DNA of 56,918 nt from Peptococcaceae bacterium BRH_c4a (GTDB taxonomy: Bacteria; Bacillota; Desulfotomaculia; Desulfotomaculales; Desulfocucumaceae): assembly GCA_000961585.1 (NCBI GenBank), contig LADN01000009.1, forward strand, positions 1-56,918, read 5' to 3'. Within the stretch, counting starts at the first letter, position 1. Every line of letters begins with the position of its first letter. Both the position numbers and the translations under genes were made by a program. Positions 1 through 6,796 of this stretch are shown here, in pieces. Below the pieces are notes generated by a model, which was not told the DNA's origin, made no database searches, and was given only the letters and a program-made list of their open reading frames with translations.

Positions 1-363
1 TTCTATGTCAAAAATATAAAAGGAATTATTTGTTTTTTTGATATGCATTACTTGTATATACTCGCCTCTTCTATCACTTATTCTAACTCCAATGGAATAA
101 TCACCTTTCATAATGTTCTTTTTTATAGTATATATATTTAAAATTTTATATGGCCCTAGGTTCCTCTTATAAAACATTTTATCGTTACTAATTTTTTCAA
201 TGAACTCTTTTGTATATAACCGATCCAGGTTGGTCTTTTCGTTATTGTATTGTGATTCAATTGATATAAAAGCTATTTTTTTTATTTTAGTATCGTTATC
301 ATAGCTAGTAATAATCAATACTAATAACAAAAGAACAAAAAAACAGCACCAATAAATATCCAT
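1..363 (-). CDS. Partial hypothetical protein with N-terminal membrane segment (runs off left edge)
   Basis: An open frame of 121 codons starts at ATG 363-361 and continues without a stop past base 1, so only the N-terminus is here. It begins MDIYWCCFFVLLLLVLIITS, a hydrophobic signal peptide or membrane anchor containing a double cysteine, followed by a hydrophilic, lysine- and isoleucine-rich region with alternating beta-like pattern. The DNA is very AT-rich, unlike the GC-rich RHS fragment at 605-1018, which suggests acquired DNA. No family is recognised. It may be an exported accessory protein of the degraded RHS locus, but that is only inference from position. No strong ribosome binding site is visible. 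Confidence 0.55.
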   Translation of the reverse strand, partial: MDIYWCCFFVLLLLVLIITSYDNDTKIKKIAFISIESQYNNEKTNLDRLYTKEFIEKISNDKMFYKRNLGPYKILNIYTIKKNIMKGDYSIGVRISDRRGEYIQVMHIKKTNNSFYIFDIE

Positions 364-405
364 CTTTTCACGTTATAACCCCATTTTTAACAAGGGGCAA
401 TTAAA

Positions 406-603
406 CTAGTGTTTAATTGCCCCTATATAATATTTAGTTCTTTTTAAGCAGGGTGCGACAGGGGACGGTTCTGCTGTCGCATATTCCTTACACCTATCTC
501 TATCATCGTCAACAAATATCTCTTTCCTCTCCTTACCCCTTATCACTATGTAATAAATCCCTGTTGAACTTTGTTTTCTTGCGTACCTTGTCATCTTCGT
601 CAC
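406..603 (-). pseudogene. Truncated REP-associated tyrosine transposase (Y1/IS200-like), N-terminal remnant
   Basis: The first ~40 codons encode the N-terminal pattern of REP-associated tyrosine transposases (RAYT, Y1 family): ARKQSS-x-GIY-x-IVIRG followed by ERKEIFVDDDRDR. The HUH motif and catalytic tyrosine that should follow (family length about 200-250 residues) are missing; the frame instead reads into a REP-like hairpin (454-481) and stops. The remnant lies on the same strand as, and overlaps in another frame, the tail of the RHS fragment, so it probably landed inside or at the end of that gene and then decayed. Non-functional as it stands. Confidence 0.7.
454..481. repeat. REP-like palindrome
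   Basis: Arms TGCGACAG (454-461) and CTGTCGCA (474-481) form a perfect 8-bp inverted repeat around a G-rich 12-nt centre (GGGACGGTTCTG). It sits directly after the coding remnant of a REP-type tyrosine transposase, which is the expected substrate arrangement for RAYT/REP pairs. A second, different palindrome with GGGGACA/TGTCCCC arms lies at 50100-50151. Confidence 0.6.
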
Positions 604-1018
604 CCAACTGTTTTTTCTTATTATAACATATAAAAGTACCCTGGTCGCCGCGGTGATCCAGCATGGTATAGCCGGCGTACATCATGATGTAGCGGTTGTA
701 TGTAAAATCCCAGCCGGAGCCGAAGGGGCCGGTGCGGGTGTTGCCGCTGCTGTAGGTCCGGTTAATCGTTAAGGGGAATCCGTTGGATTGTATTTTCAGG
801 TCGGTTTTGCTTAAGTTCAGCATACCCCCGGCAATGTCGACGCTGGCGGGTTTGCTCGACGAATCCTTGGGCAGGCCGGTTGAGAGCGAGCTAAAGGGAG
901 ACTGCGCAACATTGGACAGTGCTCCGGTCAGGGGGTCAGGGTTGTTTGCGTTTATGTCGTTGGGGTTAAGGTAGGCGCCGGGAGGCTGGGGCTGCTGCCA
1001 GGCGTACGCCTGCGTCAT
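533..1018 (-). pseudogene. RHS/YD-repeat protein fragment (DUF6531 region)
   Basis: The frame encodes a proline- and asparagine-rich lead and then the DUF6531 signature that opens RHS/YD-repeat cores: VDIAGGMLNLSKTDL, PLTINRTYSS and GPFGSGWDFTYN. Real RHS proteins run to 1000-3000 residues; this one stops after about 140 homologous residues, where (near 605) the sequence switches to the transposase remnant on the same strand. In-frame stop TAG lies at 1028-1030 and there is no good ribosome binding site at ATG 1018, so the 5' end is also lost. It is a relic of a polymorphic-toxin or wall-associated RHS gene. GC content is high, unlike the AT-rich DNA at 1-420. Confidence 0.75.
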
Positions 1019-1184
1019 ATTTAGACACTATTGGAAATAGGGCTGTTTTCTCATTTAAAACCGGGGCTAAGGTCCCGGCTGTGGTGGGTCTTTTGTCCCG
1101 GTTGTTGGAAGCGGCGGGGGAAAATATGGAGATTTATTTAACCATTGCTTTACGTTAGGTCAAATCTGACCTGTAAGTCCGGTC

Positions 1185-1220
1185 AAAAAAAAGAGACGTA
1201 TATGCATTCAAATACGTCTC
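1185..1220 (-). terminator. Intrinsic terminator of the SRP RNA
   Basis: On the minus strand an 8-bp stem GAGACGTA/TACGTCTC (1220-1213 with 1200-1193, 12-nt loop) is followed by eight T residues. It lies about 20 nt beyond the 3' end of the SRP RNA. Confidence 0.8.
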
Positions 1221-1240
1221 CCTCTGACAATAAAAATACT

Positions 1241-1509
1241 GGCCGCACACCCACCTTTGAATAATAGCTTCCGGGCGTTACCTCTGCAGGCAGCTCGGAC
1301 CAGGCACCCTTACGGCACCCGCAGTGCATCCCTTAGTGCTGCTTCCGTCAGGACCTGACACGGTTCAGGAGTCTCCGTCGCGCAAGACCCGGTCGTCAAC
1401 ACCCCTTACAGGGGCCGGACCCCACAAGCTAAACCCGGGGGTGGTGCTTCAACCCCGCTATAGCGGTTTGCGGGTACAGGGCACCGCCAGCTCCCCATCT
1501 AGTGCGGCC
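1241..1509 (-). ncRNA. ffs: Signal recognition particle RNA, long Gram-positive type
   Basis: The RNA scaffold of the signal recognition particle, which binds Ffh and targets nascent membrane and secreted proteins. The S-domain core is plain on the minus strand: GTCAGGTCCTGACGGAAGCA, followed by GCACTAAGGGATG and GCGGGTGCC. The ends pair (5' GGCCGCAC at 1509-1502 with GTGCGGCC at 1248-1241), giving a ~269-nt molecule, the length of Bacillus/Clostridium-type SRP RNA with an Alu domain, rather than the 100-nt 4.5S form. It lies 16 nt downstream of tRNA-Ser(GGA) on the same strand and shares its terminator at 1185-1220, so the two may be co-transcribed. Ends were placed from the terminal helix and could be off by a few bases. 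Confidence 0.92.
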
Positions 1510-1525
1510 AATGCGTTAAAAACAG

Positions 1526-1615
1526 TGGCGGAGAGAGCGAGATTCGAACTCGCGAAACAGTTTCCCGTTCACACGCTTTCCAGGCGTGCGCCTTCATCCA
1601 CTCGGCCATCTCTCC
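1526..1615 (-). tRNA. tRNA-Ser(GGA)
   Basis: Class II tRNA of 90 nt with encoded CCA. Acceptor GGAGAGA pairs with TCTCTCC, discriminator G. The anticodon loop CTGGAAA gives anticodon GGA (serine, UCC/UCU). A long variable arm is present and the T arm carries GTTCGAATC. A sigma-A promoter lies upstream at 1657-1685. Confidence 0.96.
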
Positions 1616-1656
1616 GGGGAATCAAAATATATTTCTATAAAAATTGTGACTAGATC

Positions 1657-1685
1657 ATTATACATATAATTATCGTCAGATGCAA
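1657..1685 (-). promoter_or_regulatory. Sigma-A promoter for tRNA-Ser(GGA)/ffs
   Basis: Minus-strand -35 TTGCAT (1685-1680), 17-bp spacer, -10 TATAAT (1662-1657). The -10 is perfect and the start would fall about 35 nt upstream of the tRNA. Confidence 0.75.
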
Positions 1686-1843
1686 GTGCTTTAACCGCCA
1701 TTTAGCGCCTCCAAAGGAGCCGAAAGGCCATAAAATTAATGGCAAAAGCCCCGCATATGTCTTTTTGGCTGCGCCCCGGATATGGTAAACTACTAAGGAT
1801 CGGGTAATACAGCCCGGGGATTTATCATGAAGGGGGCAGTATT

Positions 1844-2605
1844 GTGCGCAGGGATGAATTCAATAACCTTAAAAGCTGGTTTTATGGATATGTGAAAAAT
1901 TTTTACAGTGATAATCCGGAATGCCAGGCAGCGGTGATATTTAAAGAAAAACACACCGAAAGGGTGTGCCGAAATATATTAAACATAGGGGAACATTTAA
2001 AACTGGCGGAGGGGGATCTCAATCTAGCCCAGGCAGTGGCTCTTTTCCACGACATTGGCCGGTTCAGACAGTACAAGGTCTACGGCACCTTCAATGACCG
2101 CCGGTCGGAGAGCCACTCCCTGATTGGGGTGCGGGAACTGGAAGGCACAGGGGTGCTGGAAGGTCTGGATCCGGAAGAGAGCAACCTGATTAAACTTGCC
2201 GTGGGCTACCACAGCAGCTTCGATTTGCCCGAAAACCTTTCCGGCCGCCTCCTTCTTTTTACCAGATTGATCCGGGATGCCGACAAATTGGACATACTGG
2301 ACACCTTCACCGACTATTACTCCCGCACCGACCGCCAGCCCGACACTGTGCTGGAGTCCGGCCTGCCGGACACTCCAGGGTACTCCCGGGTACTGGCCCA
2401 AAACCTTCTGCGACGGGAAAGGTGCAGCTACCATGAGGTAAAAAACTTCAACGACAGGAAGCTTTTGCTGCTCTCCTGGGTCTACGACATAAACTTTCGG
2501 TACACCCTTTCAGAAATCCGCAAAAAAGGCTATATTGAAAAGATTATAGGCTGGCTGCCCGATACCGAAGATATACGGGCCATTAAAAGCTGTCTGCTGG
2601 AATAG
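1844..2605 (+). CDS. HD-domain phosphohydrolase
   Basis: 253 residues. An HD-superfamily metal-dependent phosphohydrolase: H37 in KEKHTERV, the H69-D70 doublet in ALFHDIGRF, a histidine at 91, H123 in YHSS, and D145/D147 in IRDADKLDILD fit the H...HD...D ligand pattern. Substrate unknown; such proteins cleave nucleotides or cyclic nucleotides. The GTG start at 1844 is preceded by AAGGGGG at good spacing. It stands alone between the tRNA-Ser promoter region and a structured repeat (2693-2848), and its codon use matches the GC-rich core genes. No signal peptide or membrane segment. Confidence 0.85.
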   Translation: MRRDEFNNLKSWFYGYVKNFYSDNPECQAAVIFKEKHTERVCRNILNIGEHLKLAEGDLNLAQAVALFHDIGRFRQYKVYGTFNDRRSESHSLIGVRELEGTGVLEGLDPEESNLIKLAVGYHSSFDLPENLSGRLLLFTRLIRDADKLDILDTFTDYYSRTDRQPDTVLESGLPDTPGYSRVLAQNLLRRERCSYHEVKNFNDRKLLLLSWVYDINFRYTLSEIRKKGYIEKIIGWLPDTEDIRAIKSCLLE

Positions 2606-2692
2606 TCGTCAGCCGTAGGACTTCAGACGTCGTAATAGTTTCATTTTACCTCCGGGCAAAAGATTTTAAGACCTACGACTGAAGACTGATAC

Positions 2693-2848
2693 AGCCAGTT
2701 CAGCCGGAGGATAAGCAGATCGGACTAAAAACCCCTCCACCGGCCACAAAGCGACCCCGGAGCGACCCCAGAAAAACTCTGGGCTACATAAAAATGCTTT
2801 AGCGGTTTAGCGCTTTAATGTTTTAATATGGCACATGCTTTCCTTAAC
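2693..2848 (+). repeat. Structured dispersed element, copy C (truncated, distal half only)
   Basis: This copy starts inside the inner stem (AGCCAGTTCAGCCGG, as in copy B from 54866) and continues through the 3' outer-stem arm (GGACT...CCCCTCC), two GCGACCCC units and the end module, to TTTCCTTAAC. The proximal half and central hairpin are missing. It fills most of the 350-bp gap between the HD gene and the small-protein cluster. The rest of that gap (2849-2955) holds an AT-rich leader; no confident promoter was seen. Confidence 0.75.
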
Positions 2849-2955
2849 AGTAAAAAAAATTTTAAATTTTTCCGGGCAAAAGAAGGTTATTTTAGGGTAA
2901 AGCATTGAATATATTTGGTAATTTAGGTACCATAAGCTTAGAAGGAGGCGGTAGT

Positions 2956-3105
2956 ATGAAAAAAACTCATGGTCGTTATCGCCGCATGATAGACACCTAC
3001 GTTTCTAAAGTCAAACCGGCTCCCGAAAATACCCGGCCCAGCAAAACAAATAAATCAGGTCACTCAGCTAACTGCCCAAAATCCGCCAGCGCTACTGCCG
3101 TATAG
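2956..3105 (+). CDS. Small basic protein with PAPE-x-TRPSK motif (paralogue 1)
   Basis: 49 residues, unrecognised family. ATG 2956 follows a strong ribosome binding site (GAAGGAGGCGG) and is preferred over the upstream start at 2905. The core RRMIDTYVSKVKPAPENTRP-SK is nearly the same as that of the protein at 3843-3989 (RRFIDTFVAKVRPAPESTRP-SK), but the two coding sequences differ at many synonymous positions (AAAGTC against AAGGTA, CCGGCT against CCTGCA), so selection acts on protein. The tail differs and contains one cysteine. It ends 6 bp before the DUF6338 gene, suggesting an operon. Strongly basic with no membrane segment; a nucleic-acid or protein-binding peptide is possible, but function is unknown. 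Confidence 0.75.
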   Translation: MKKTHGRYRRMIDTYVSKVKPAPENTRPSKTNKSGHSANCPKSASATAV

Positions 3106-3111
3106 AGATCT

Positions 3112-3774
3112 ATGAATAATTTTTTAAAACCTGATTTTTTGTATCTTGTTTTGCTATTGGTAATGCCCGGACTTTTAAGCCAAACAATCTTTAATTCTTT
3201 AGTCGCCAGGGGTAAGGATAAACAGGTAGATATTTATCAGAGTATATTTCACTCGATAATAATCTACGTTATCCTTTACCCCTTAATTGTTCTCGCCTTT
3301 GGAGTCGAGATTATTAATACCCAAAGCATTATTTCTTTGACCACAGGCTCAAAATATGCCCCCATTCTTTCGATTATAATAGTTGGGACAGTAAGTATTT
3401 GTTGGGGTTGGGTTTATTCTAAGTTTTACAGGAGTAATATCCTGAAAAGAACCCTTGGAAGATTTGGTGAGGCATATGAACCTCCAAACCTATATGCTGA
3501 AATGATTGTAGAAAAATATCAGAGCAATGAGCACCTTGGCAGCTCCTTTTGGATTGTTGTAAAAAACGGAGATACCGGGTTCATTGAAGGACGGGTCGAA
3601 AAAGTTGCTGTTGAAAGCAAACCCCGTGAGATCTATATAACAAGCGTTGTCTATCTCGACAGCGAACGCGAACCTATTCGGTCACTCCCGAACAATACTG
3701 GAATAATACTGAAACTTGATGATTTTGATGTTGTGGAAATAACAGAAATAAAACAGGAGGAACAATTGGGCTAA
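3112..3774 (+). CDS. DUF6338 membrane protein
   Basis: 220 residues. The N-terminal part has about three membrane segments (residues ~8-28, ~45-65, ~80-100), with PG in the first (LLLVMPGLLSQ), followed by a cytoplasmic beta-rich domain (FWIVVKNGDTGFIEGRVEKV ... IYITSVVYLDSE ... ILKLDDFDVVEI). This architecture fits DUF6338, a family of unknown function; assignment is from recognised pattern, not a search. It lies between two small paralogous proteins in the same orientation, 6 bp after the first and 68 bp before the second. The ATG has only a weak ribosome binding site, so translation is probably coupled to the preceding gene. Composition is more AT-rich than the HD gene, suggesting an accessory locus. 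Confidence 0.7.
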   Translation: MNNFLKPDFLYLVLLLVMPGLLSQTIFNSLVARGKDKQVDIYQSIFHSIIIYVILYPLIVLAFGVEIINTQSIISLTTGSKYAPILSIIIVGTVSICWGWVYSKFYRSNILKRTLGRFGEAYEPPNLYAEMIVEKYQSNEHLGSSFWIVVKNGDTGFIEGRVEKVAVESKPREIYITSVVYLDSEREPIRSLPNNTGIILKLDDFDVVEITEIKQEEQLG

Positions 3775-3842
3775 AACAAAGATTAATATTATTAAAACCA
3801 TTTTCCATGGACATACTACCCTAAGGGGTGGAGTTGTTATCC

Positions 3843-3989
3843 ATGGGAGAAAAAAATGATAAAAAACAAGTTAAAACAAATCGCAGGTTCATCGACACCT
3901 TTGTCGCAAAGGTAAGGCCTGCACCAGAATCAACAAGACCCAGCAAGCAAGTTAAACAAAAGAAAAACGACTCCAAGGAAGGCAGTTAA
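3843..3989 (+). CDS. Small basic protein with PAPE-x-TRPSK motif (paralogue 2)
   Basis: 48 residues: a lysine-rich lead, then RRFIDTFVAKVRPAPESTRP-SK, then a lysine/serine tail. It is a paralogue of the 49-residue protein at 2956-3105. ATG 3843 follows AAGGGGTGGAG at 9-bp spacing. No family recognised. The stop codon lies inside an 11-bp inverted repeat (3976-3999) shared with the end of the convergent dehydrogenase gene. Two paralogues around one membrane protein suggest that they bind it or regulate each other, which is inference only. Confidence 0.75.
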   Translation: MGEKNDKKQVKTNRRFIDTFVAKVRPAPESTRPSKQVKQKKNDSKEGS

Positions 3990-3999
3990 CTGCCTTCCT
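3976..3999. terminator. Bidirectional stem-loop across two convergent stop codons
   Basis: Perfect 11-bp arms AGGAAGGCAGT (3976-3986) and ACTGCCTTCCT (3989-3999) separated by TA. The stop of the small protein (3987-3989) and the stop of the convergent dehydrogenase (3998-4000) both lie in or at the palindrome. T-rich flank on the plus side (ATCTTTC); probably terminates both genes. Confidence 0.6.
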
Positions 4000-4873
4000 A
4001 TCTTTCATACAGCTTGAACAGCGCCTGTGTGCCGCTGTTTTCCTCCCCTTCCGCAGCCAGCCTCTCATACATGGATTTGGCCAGCTCCAGCCCGGGCGCC
4101 GTCAGCCCCATTTCACCGGCAGCCTGCAGAGCGATTTTCATATCTTTAATAAAATGTTTTACATAAAAGCCCGGATCAAAATTGTCGGCAAGCATCCTGG
4201 GGGCCAGATTGCTCAGCGACCAGCTTCCGGCCGCCCCGGTCTCAATGCTTTTCAAAACGCCGGAGGGGTCCAGCCCTGCTTTCCTGGCATAGGCCATAGC
4301 TTCACAAACGCCTAACATGCCGGAGGCAATGGCAATCTGGTTGCACATTTTGGTATGCTGGCCGGCCCCGGCCTTCCCCTGAAGTATAATATTCTTACCC
4401 ATCAACTCCAGTATTGGCAGCACCACCTCAAAGTCCTCCCTGTCCCCGCCCGCCATGATGGCCAGCCTGGCCTCCCGGGCTCCCACATCTCCACCCGAAA
4501 CCGGGGCATCCAGAGCATGCAGTCCCCTTGCCCCGGCCTCAACGTATATCCTTCGGGCAAGGGCCGGAGTGGATGTGGTCATGTCGATGAGATAGGTTCC
4601 GGGCCTGGCGCTGTTGATTATTCCTCCCGGCCCCAGGTATACCTCCTCAACATCCCGGGGGTATCCCACCATGGTTATGATAATATTGCACCTGGCCGCC
4701 AGTCCTGCCGCCGTGTCTTCCCGTAACGCCCCCAGCCTCACCAGTTCTTCGGTTTTGGACGGGGTACGGTTGTAAACAATGACGGTGTGACCTGCCCTGA
4801 TCAAATGGGAGGCCATGCTTTGACCCATCACCCCGGTGCCGATGAAGCCTATGACAGTGCTATTCTTATCCAT
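3998..4873 (-). CDS. NAD(P)-dependent beta-hydroxyacid dehydrogenase (HIBADH/GarR family)
   Basis: 291 residues, full length for the 3-hydroxyisobutyrate / 2-hydroxy-3-oxopropionate dehydrogenase family. N-terminal Rossmann motif GFIGTGVMGQSMASHL with VIVYNR at the end of beta-2, the substrate-binding DAPVSGGDVGA motif near residue 120, and the catalytic lysine in GAGQHTKMCNQ near residue 173. It oxidises a beta-hydroxyacid with NAD(P); the exact substrate (tartronate semialdehyde, 3-hydroxyisobutyrate, succinic semialdehyde) cannot be told from sequence. Cytoplasmic. Ribosome binding site GGGAGGAA lies 7 bp before ATG 4873. Single gene, no pathway partners nearby. Confidence 0.9.
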   Translation of the reverse strand: MDKNSTVIGFIGTGVMGQSMASHLIRAGHTVIVYNRTPSKTEELVRLGALREDTAAGLAARCNIIITMVGYPRDVEEVYLGPGGIINSARPGTYLIDMTTSTPALARRIYVEAGARGLHALDAPVSGGDVGAREARLAIMAGGDREDFEVVLPILELMGKNIILQGKAGAGQHTKMCNQIAIASGMLGVCEAMAYARKAGLDPSGVLKSIETGAAGSWSLSNLAPRMLADNFDPGFYVKHFIKDMKIALQAAGEMGLTAPGLELAKSMYERLAAEGEENSGTQALFKLYER

Positions 4874-4923
4874 ATTCTGTTCCTCCCTGAACTGAATACT
4901 TAATAAAAAAGCTGGCTTTAGTC

Positions 4924-5070
4924 ACCAGCGAGTGCATCATGCACAGAAAGAGTATATATGTACTTGGAGATGTCCATACAAACACTATTGAAAACTTCTG
5001 GAGCCAATTTAAACGTAGTCTGGACGGAACACACAACGCAGTTAGTGCTAAAAATACCTACAGCGTTACC
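4924..5070 (+). pseudogene. IS1595-family transposase remnant (C-terminal piece)
   Basis: The reading frame encodes YVLGDVHTNTIENFWSQFKR and SLDGTHNAVS, the C-terminal part of the DDE domain of IS1595/ISXO2-like transposases, in which the glutamate of TIE-x-FW is the last catalytic residue. The N-terminal ~250 residues are absent and the frame runs into unrelated sequence after about 45 codons. No inverted repeats were found. It lies between the dehydrogenase and the toxin gene and marks mobile DNA at this locus. Confidence 0.75.
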
Positions 5071-5097
5071 TTGACGAATTCATGTTACGTTACAACA

Positions 5098-5658
5098 TTA
5101 TTTATTTTGATATTCCAGATTCAATTCGTTTTGCATTTCATATTCTCTGCATTTCAATTCAAGTAATTTAAAATCAACTGTGTCATTTAAATATGGAGCA
5201 TTACTTATATTTTTTGTTTTTTGTTTATAAATAACCTCGGCGTGTTTTTTCTGTAATATATTTGAATTTTTTCTAATATATCTAATTTGATTTTCAATAA
5301 TACTTTTATACTTTTTATCTTCTATACTATCTACATCTAATAAACTATATTCATTATCTGGTACTGGAATCATACTGGAAAACTTTAATTTACCAAAAAA
5401 ATTTAGATTATTTCCACGTTTTACTACAATTCTATGTATAGGAACAACACTCTTTCTTATTGTTCTTACCCCATCTTTATAAATATAATCAGTTGGTTTA
5501 GGTGAACTTAAAGGAACAAAATAATTAAAACCACTAATTGTTAAAACTACTCCTACATATTTTCTAGTTCTATTATCTTCTTCATTTTTTAAAACTTTCG
5601 CATCTGCTGCATCTCTTAGATAATCAACATAAGTAGTATTTACAATACATATCTTCAT
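5098..5658 (-). CDS. toxN: Type III toxin–antitoxin endoribonuclease, ToxN/AbiQ family
   Basis: 186 residues in AT-rich DNA. ToxN/AbiQ family features: N-terminal MKICIVNTTYVDYLR, then KYVGVVLTISGFNYFVPLSS-PK, then MIPVPDNEYSLLDVDS and a helical region YKSIIENQIRYIRKN. These toxins cut RNA and are held inactive by repeated pseudoknot RNAs encoded just upstream; most give phage abortive infection. All three canonical parts are visible: promoter (5814-5842), two 38-nt repeats, and a terminator (5679-5707) 20 bp before the ATG, which has AGGAG at 7-bp spacing. The C-terminus extends about 20 residues beyond the core. The terminator sets the RNA-to-toxin ratio by limited read-through, as in known ToxIN loci. 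Confidence 0.9.
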   Translation of the reverse strand: MKICIVNTTYVDYLRDAADAKVLKNEEDNRTRKYVGVVLTISGFNYFVPLSSPKPTDYIYKDGVRTIRKSVVPIHRIVVKRGNNLNFFGKLKFSSMIPVPDNEYSLLDVDSIEDKKYKSIIENQIRYIRKNSNILQKKHAEVIYKQKTKNISNAPYLNDTVDFKLLELKCREYEMQNELNLEYQNK

Positions 5659-5678
5659 TCCCTTGCTCCTATATTAAT

Positions 5679-5807
5679 GGAAAAAGCGGTTTTTAACCGC
5701 TTTTTCCTAGTTCACTTATCGGTAGAACCTCACCTGAATTTTTCCTCGTTCACTTATCGGTAGAACCTCACCTGAATTTACTACATATATAAATATAAAT
5801 ACTTTTA
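5679..5807 (-). ncRNA. toxI: ToxI-type antitoxin RNA (two 38-nt repeats and terminator)
   Basis: Two direct repeats with a 38-bp period (5701-5738 and 5739-5776) differ at one position; on the minus strand each reads ATTCAGGTGAGGTTCTACCG then ATAAGTGAAC[G/T]AGGAAAAA. They lie between a consensus promoter and a hairpin terminator (arms 5679-5691 and 5695-5707), directly upstream of toxN. Known ToxI RNAs have 2-6 repeats of 34-38 nt, cut by the toxin into single pseudoknots that bind it. The poly-A rich joint (GGAAAAA) resembles known cutting sites. The 5' end is estimated from the -10 box. Confidence 0.87.
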
Positions 5808-5813
5808 CAGTAA

Positions 5814-5842
5814 AGTATAGTTCACCCATAAAAAAATGTCAA
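5814..5842 (-). promoter_or_regulatory. Sigma-A promoter of the toxI–toxN locus
   Basis: Minus-strand -35 TTGACA (5842-5837), 17-bp spacer, -10 TATACT (5819-5814). Near-consensus, as expected for an abundant antitoxin RNA. Confidence 0.85.
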
Positions 5843-5918
5843 GATAAAATCTAAAATTAACAATACGTCTAAATTACGTGTTGTGAGGGGATAATTGCCA
5901 AATCTTATTATTTGCTGT

Positions 5919-6554
5919 TTACAAGGCTATCAGGGCGGCCAGATGGGCCACAGTGGTTTCCCTGAGAGACCCGTTTTCATAAAGGGGCACAACGCCGGGA
6001 TCATCCTTCAATCCGGGGTATATTCCAAAATCAGGCTTCTCCCCTATGATATAAAGAAAGCGTAAGGTGTATCCCCGCACCACAGGGTCTGGGTCGCCCA
6101 GAAAGACCATCAGCCGGGGGGCCTCTTCCCTCACCAGGCCGGGCCTGGCCTGGGCAATTCTGCCGGCCGCCCACGCCACTCCCCTGCGCAGCATTTGCTC
6201 ATCTACAAAGGAGATAATGATGGAGGCAAATTCCCCGAACATATCCGGCAGCCGGTATATTATTTCCCCCAGGCAATGGGGGGAGCTCCAGCCAATACCC
6301 CCGGACTCTTCGTTAATGGTCCAAAGTAGATTGCGGATAATATTCCGGACGGCCTCCGGTTCTTCCCCGGCCAGCCTTTGAGCCACCAGCCCCATGGCCT
6401 CAACGGCCCTCCAGCGGACCAGATCCTCGGGGTGGTACAAAAGCCTGTTAAGGTATCTCAGCGACCCCTTCCTGAGGGCCACCAAATCTGCCAGGAGGTT
6501 TGTTTTTCCTTCTTTAAGGAGGGTTAGAAATTGTTCTTTTGAGTAGCCGGACAA
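5919..6554 (-). CDS. HEAT-repeat protein
   Basis: 211 residues made of helical pairs typical of HEAT/PBS-lyase-like repeats: LVRWRAVEAMGLVA, RRGVAWAAGRIAQ, DPVVRGYTLRFLYIIG. The conserved GGIGWSSPHCLGEII stretch resembles the DVU0298-type family found in sulfate reducers and related anaerobes, although I recall that label rather than having tested it. Likely a protein-binding scaffold in the cytoplasm; partner unknown. TTG 6554 is chosen because GGGAGGGG precedes it at 5-bp spacing. It is followed on the same strand by no close gene; the upstream DNA holds heptamer arrays. Confidence 0.7.
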   Translation of the reverse strand: MSGYSKEQFLTLLKEGKTNLLADLVALRKGSLRYLNRLLYHPEDLVRWRAVEAMGLVAQRLAGEEPEAVRNIIRNLLWTINEESGGIGWSSPHCLGEIIYRLPDMFGEFASIIISFVDEQMLRRGVAWAAGRIAQARPGLVREEAPRLMVFLGDPDPVVRGYTLRFLYIIGEKPDFGIYPGLKDDPGVVPLYENGSLRETTVAHLAALIAL

Positions 6555-6587
6555 CCAAACCCCTCCCTAAAATAGAAGTTAGAGGCA

Positions 6588-6755
6588 GGAGGTTGGAGGT
6601 TGGAGGTTGGAGGTTGGAGGTTGGAATCTTGCGGAAATTAGAATGCTTATTGCTTAATTACCTATAACCTATAACCTCTAACCTCTAAAAGTTCCTTACC
6701 CCTTCGCACACTCCGGCAAAGCTTATTTAACTTATAGCTTATAGCTTATAGCTAT
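6588..6755. repeat. Three short tandem arrays of heptamers
   Basis: GGAGGTT x5 at 6588-6622, CCTATAA x2 then CCTCTAA x2 at 6661-6688, and CTTATAG x3 at 6731-6751. The first two families are near reverse complements (AACCTCC against AACCTCT), so the segment could fold back on itself. It fills the 242-bp gap between the SWIM and HEAT genes. Confidence 0.7.
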
Positions 6756-6796
6756 TTTCTAATCATGGCTGAGAGCCGCCGGCTGATTGCCGACAG

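Noticed and set aside
1324-1653. 109-residue ORF on the plus strand
   Set aside because: It lies opposite the SRP RNA and tRNA-Ser genes.
5701-5776. Two direct repeats that might be a CRISPR array
   Set aside because: The repeats abut without spacers, and promoter, terminator and ToxN gene show a type III antitoxin.
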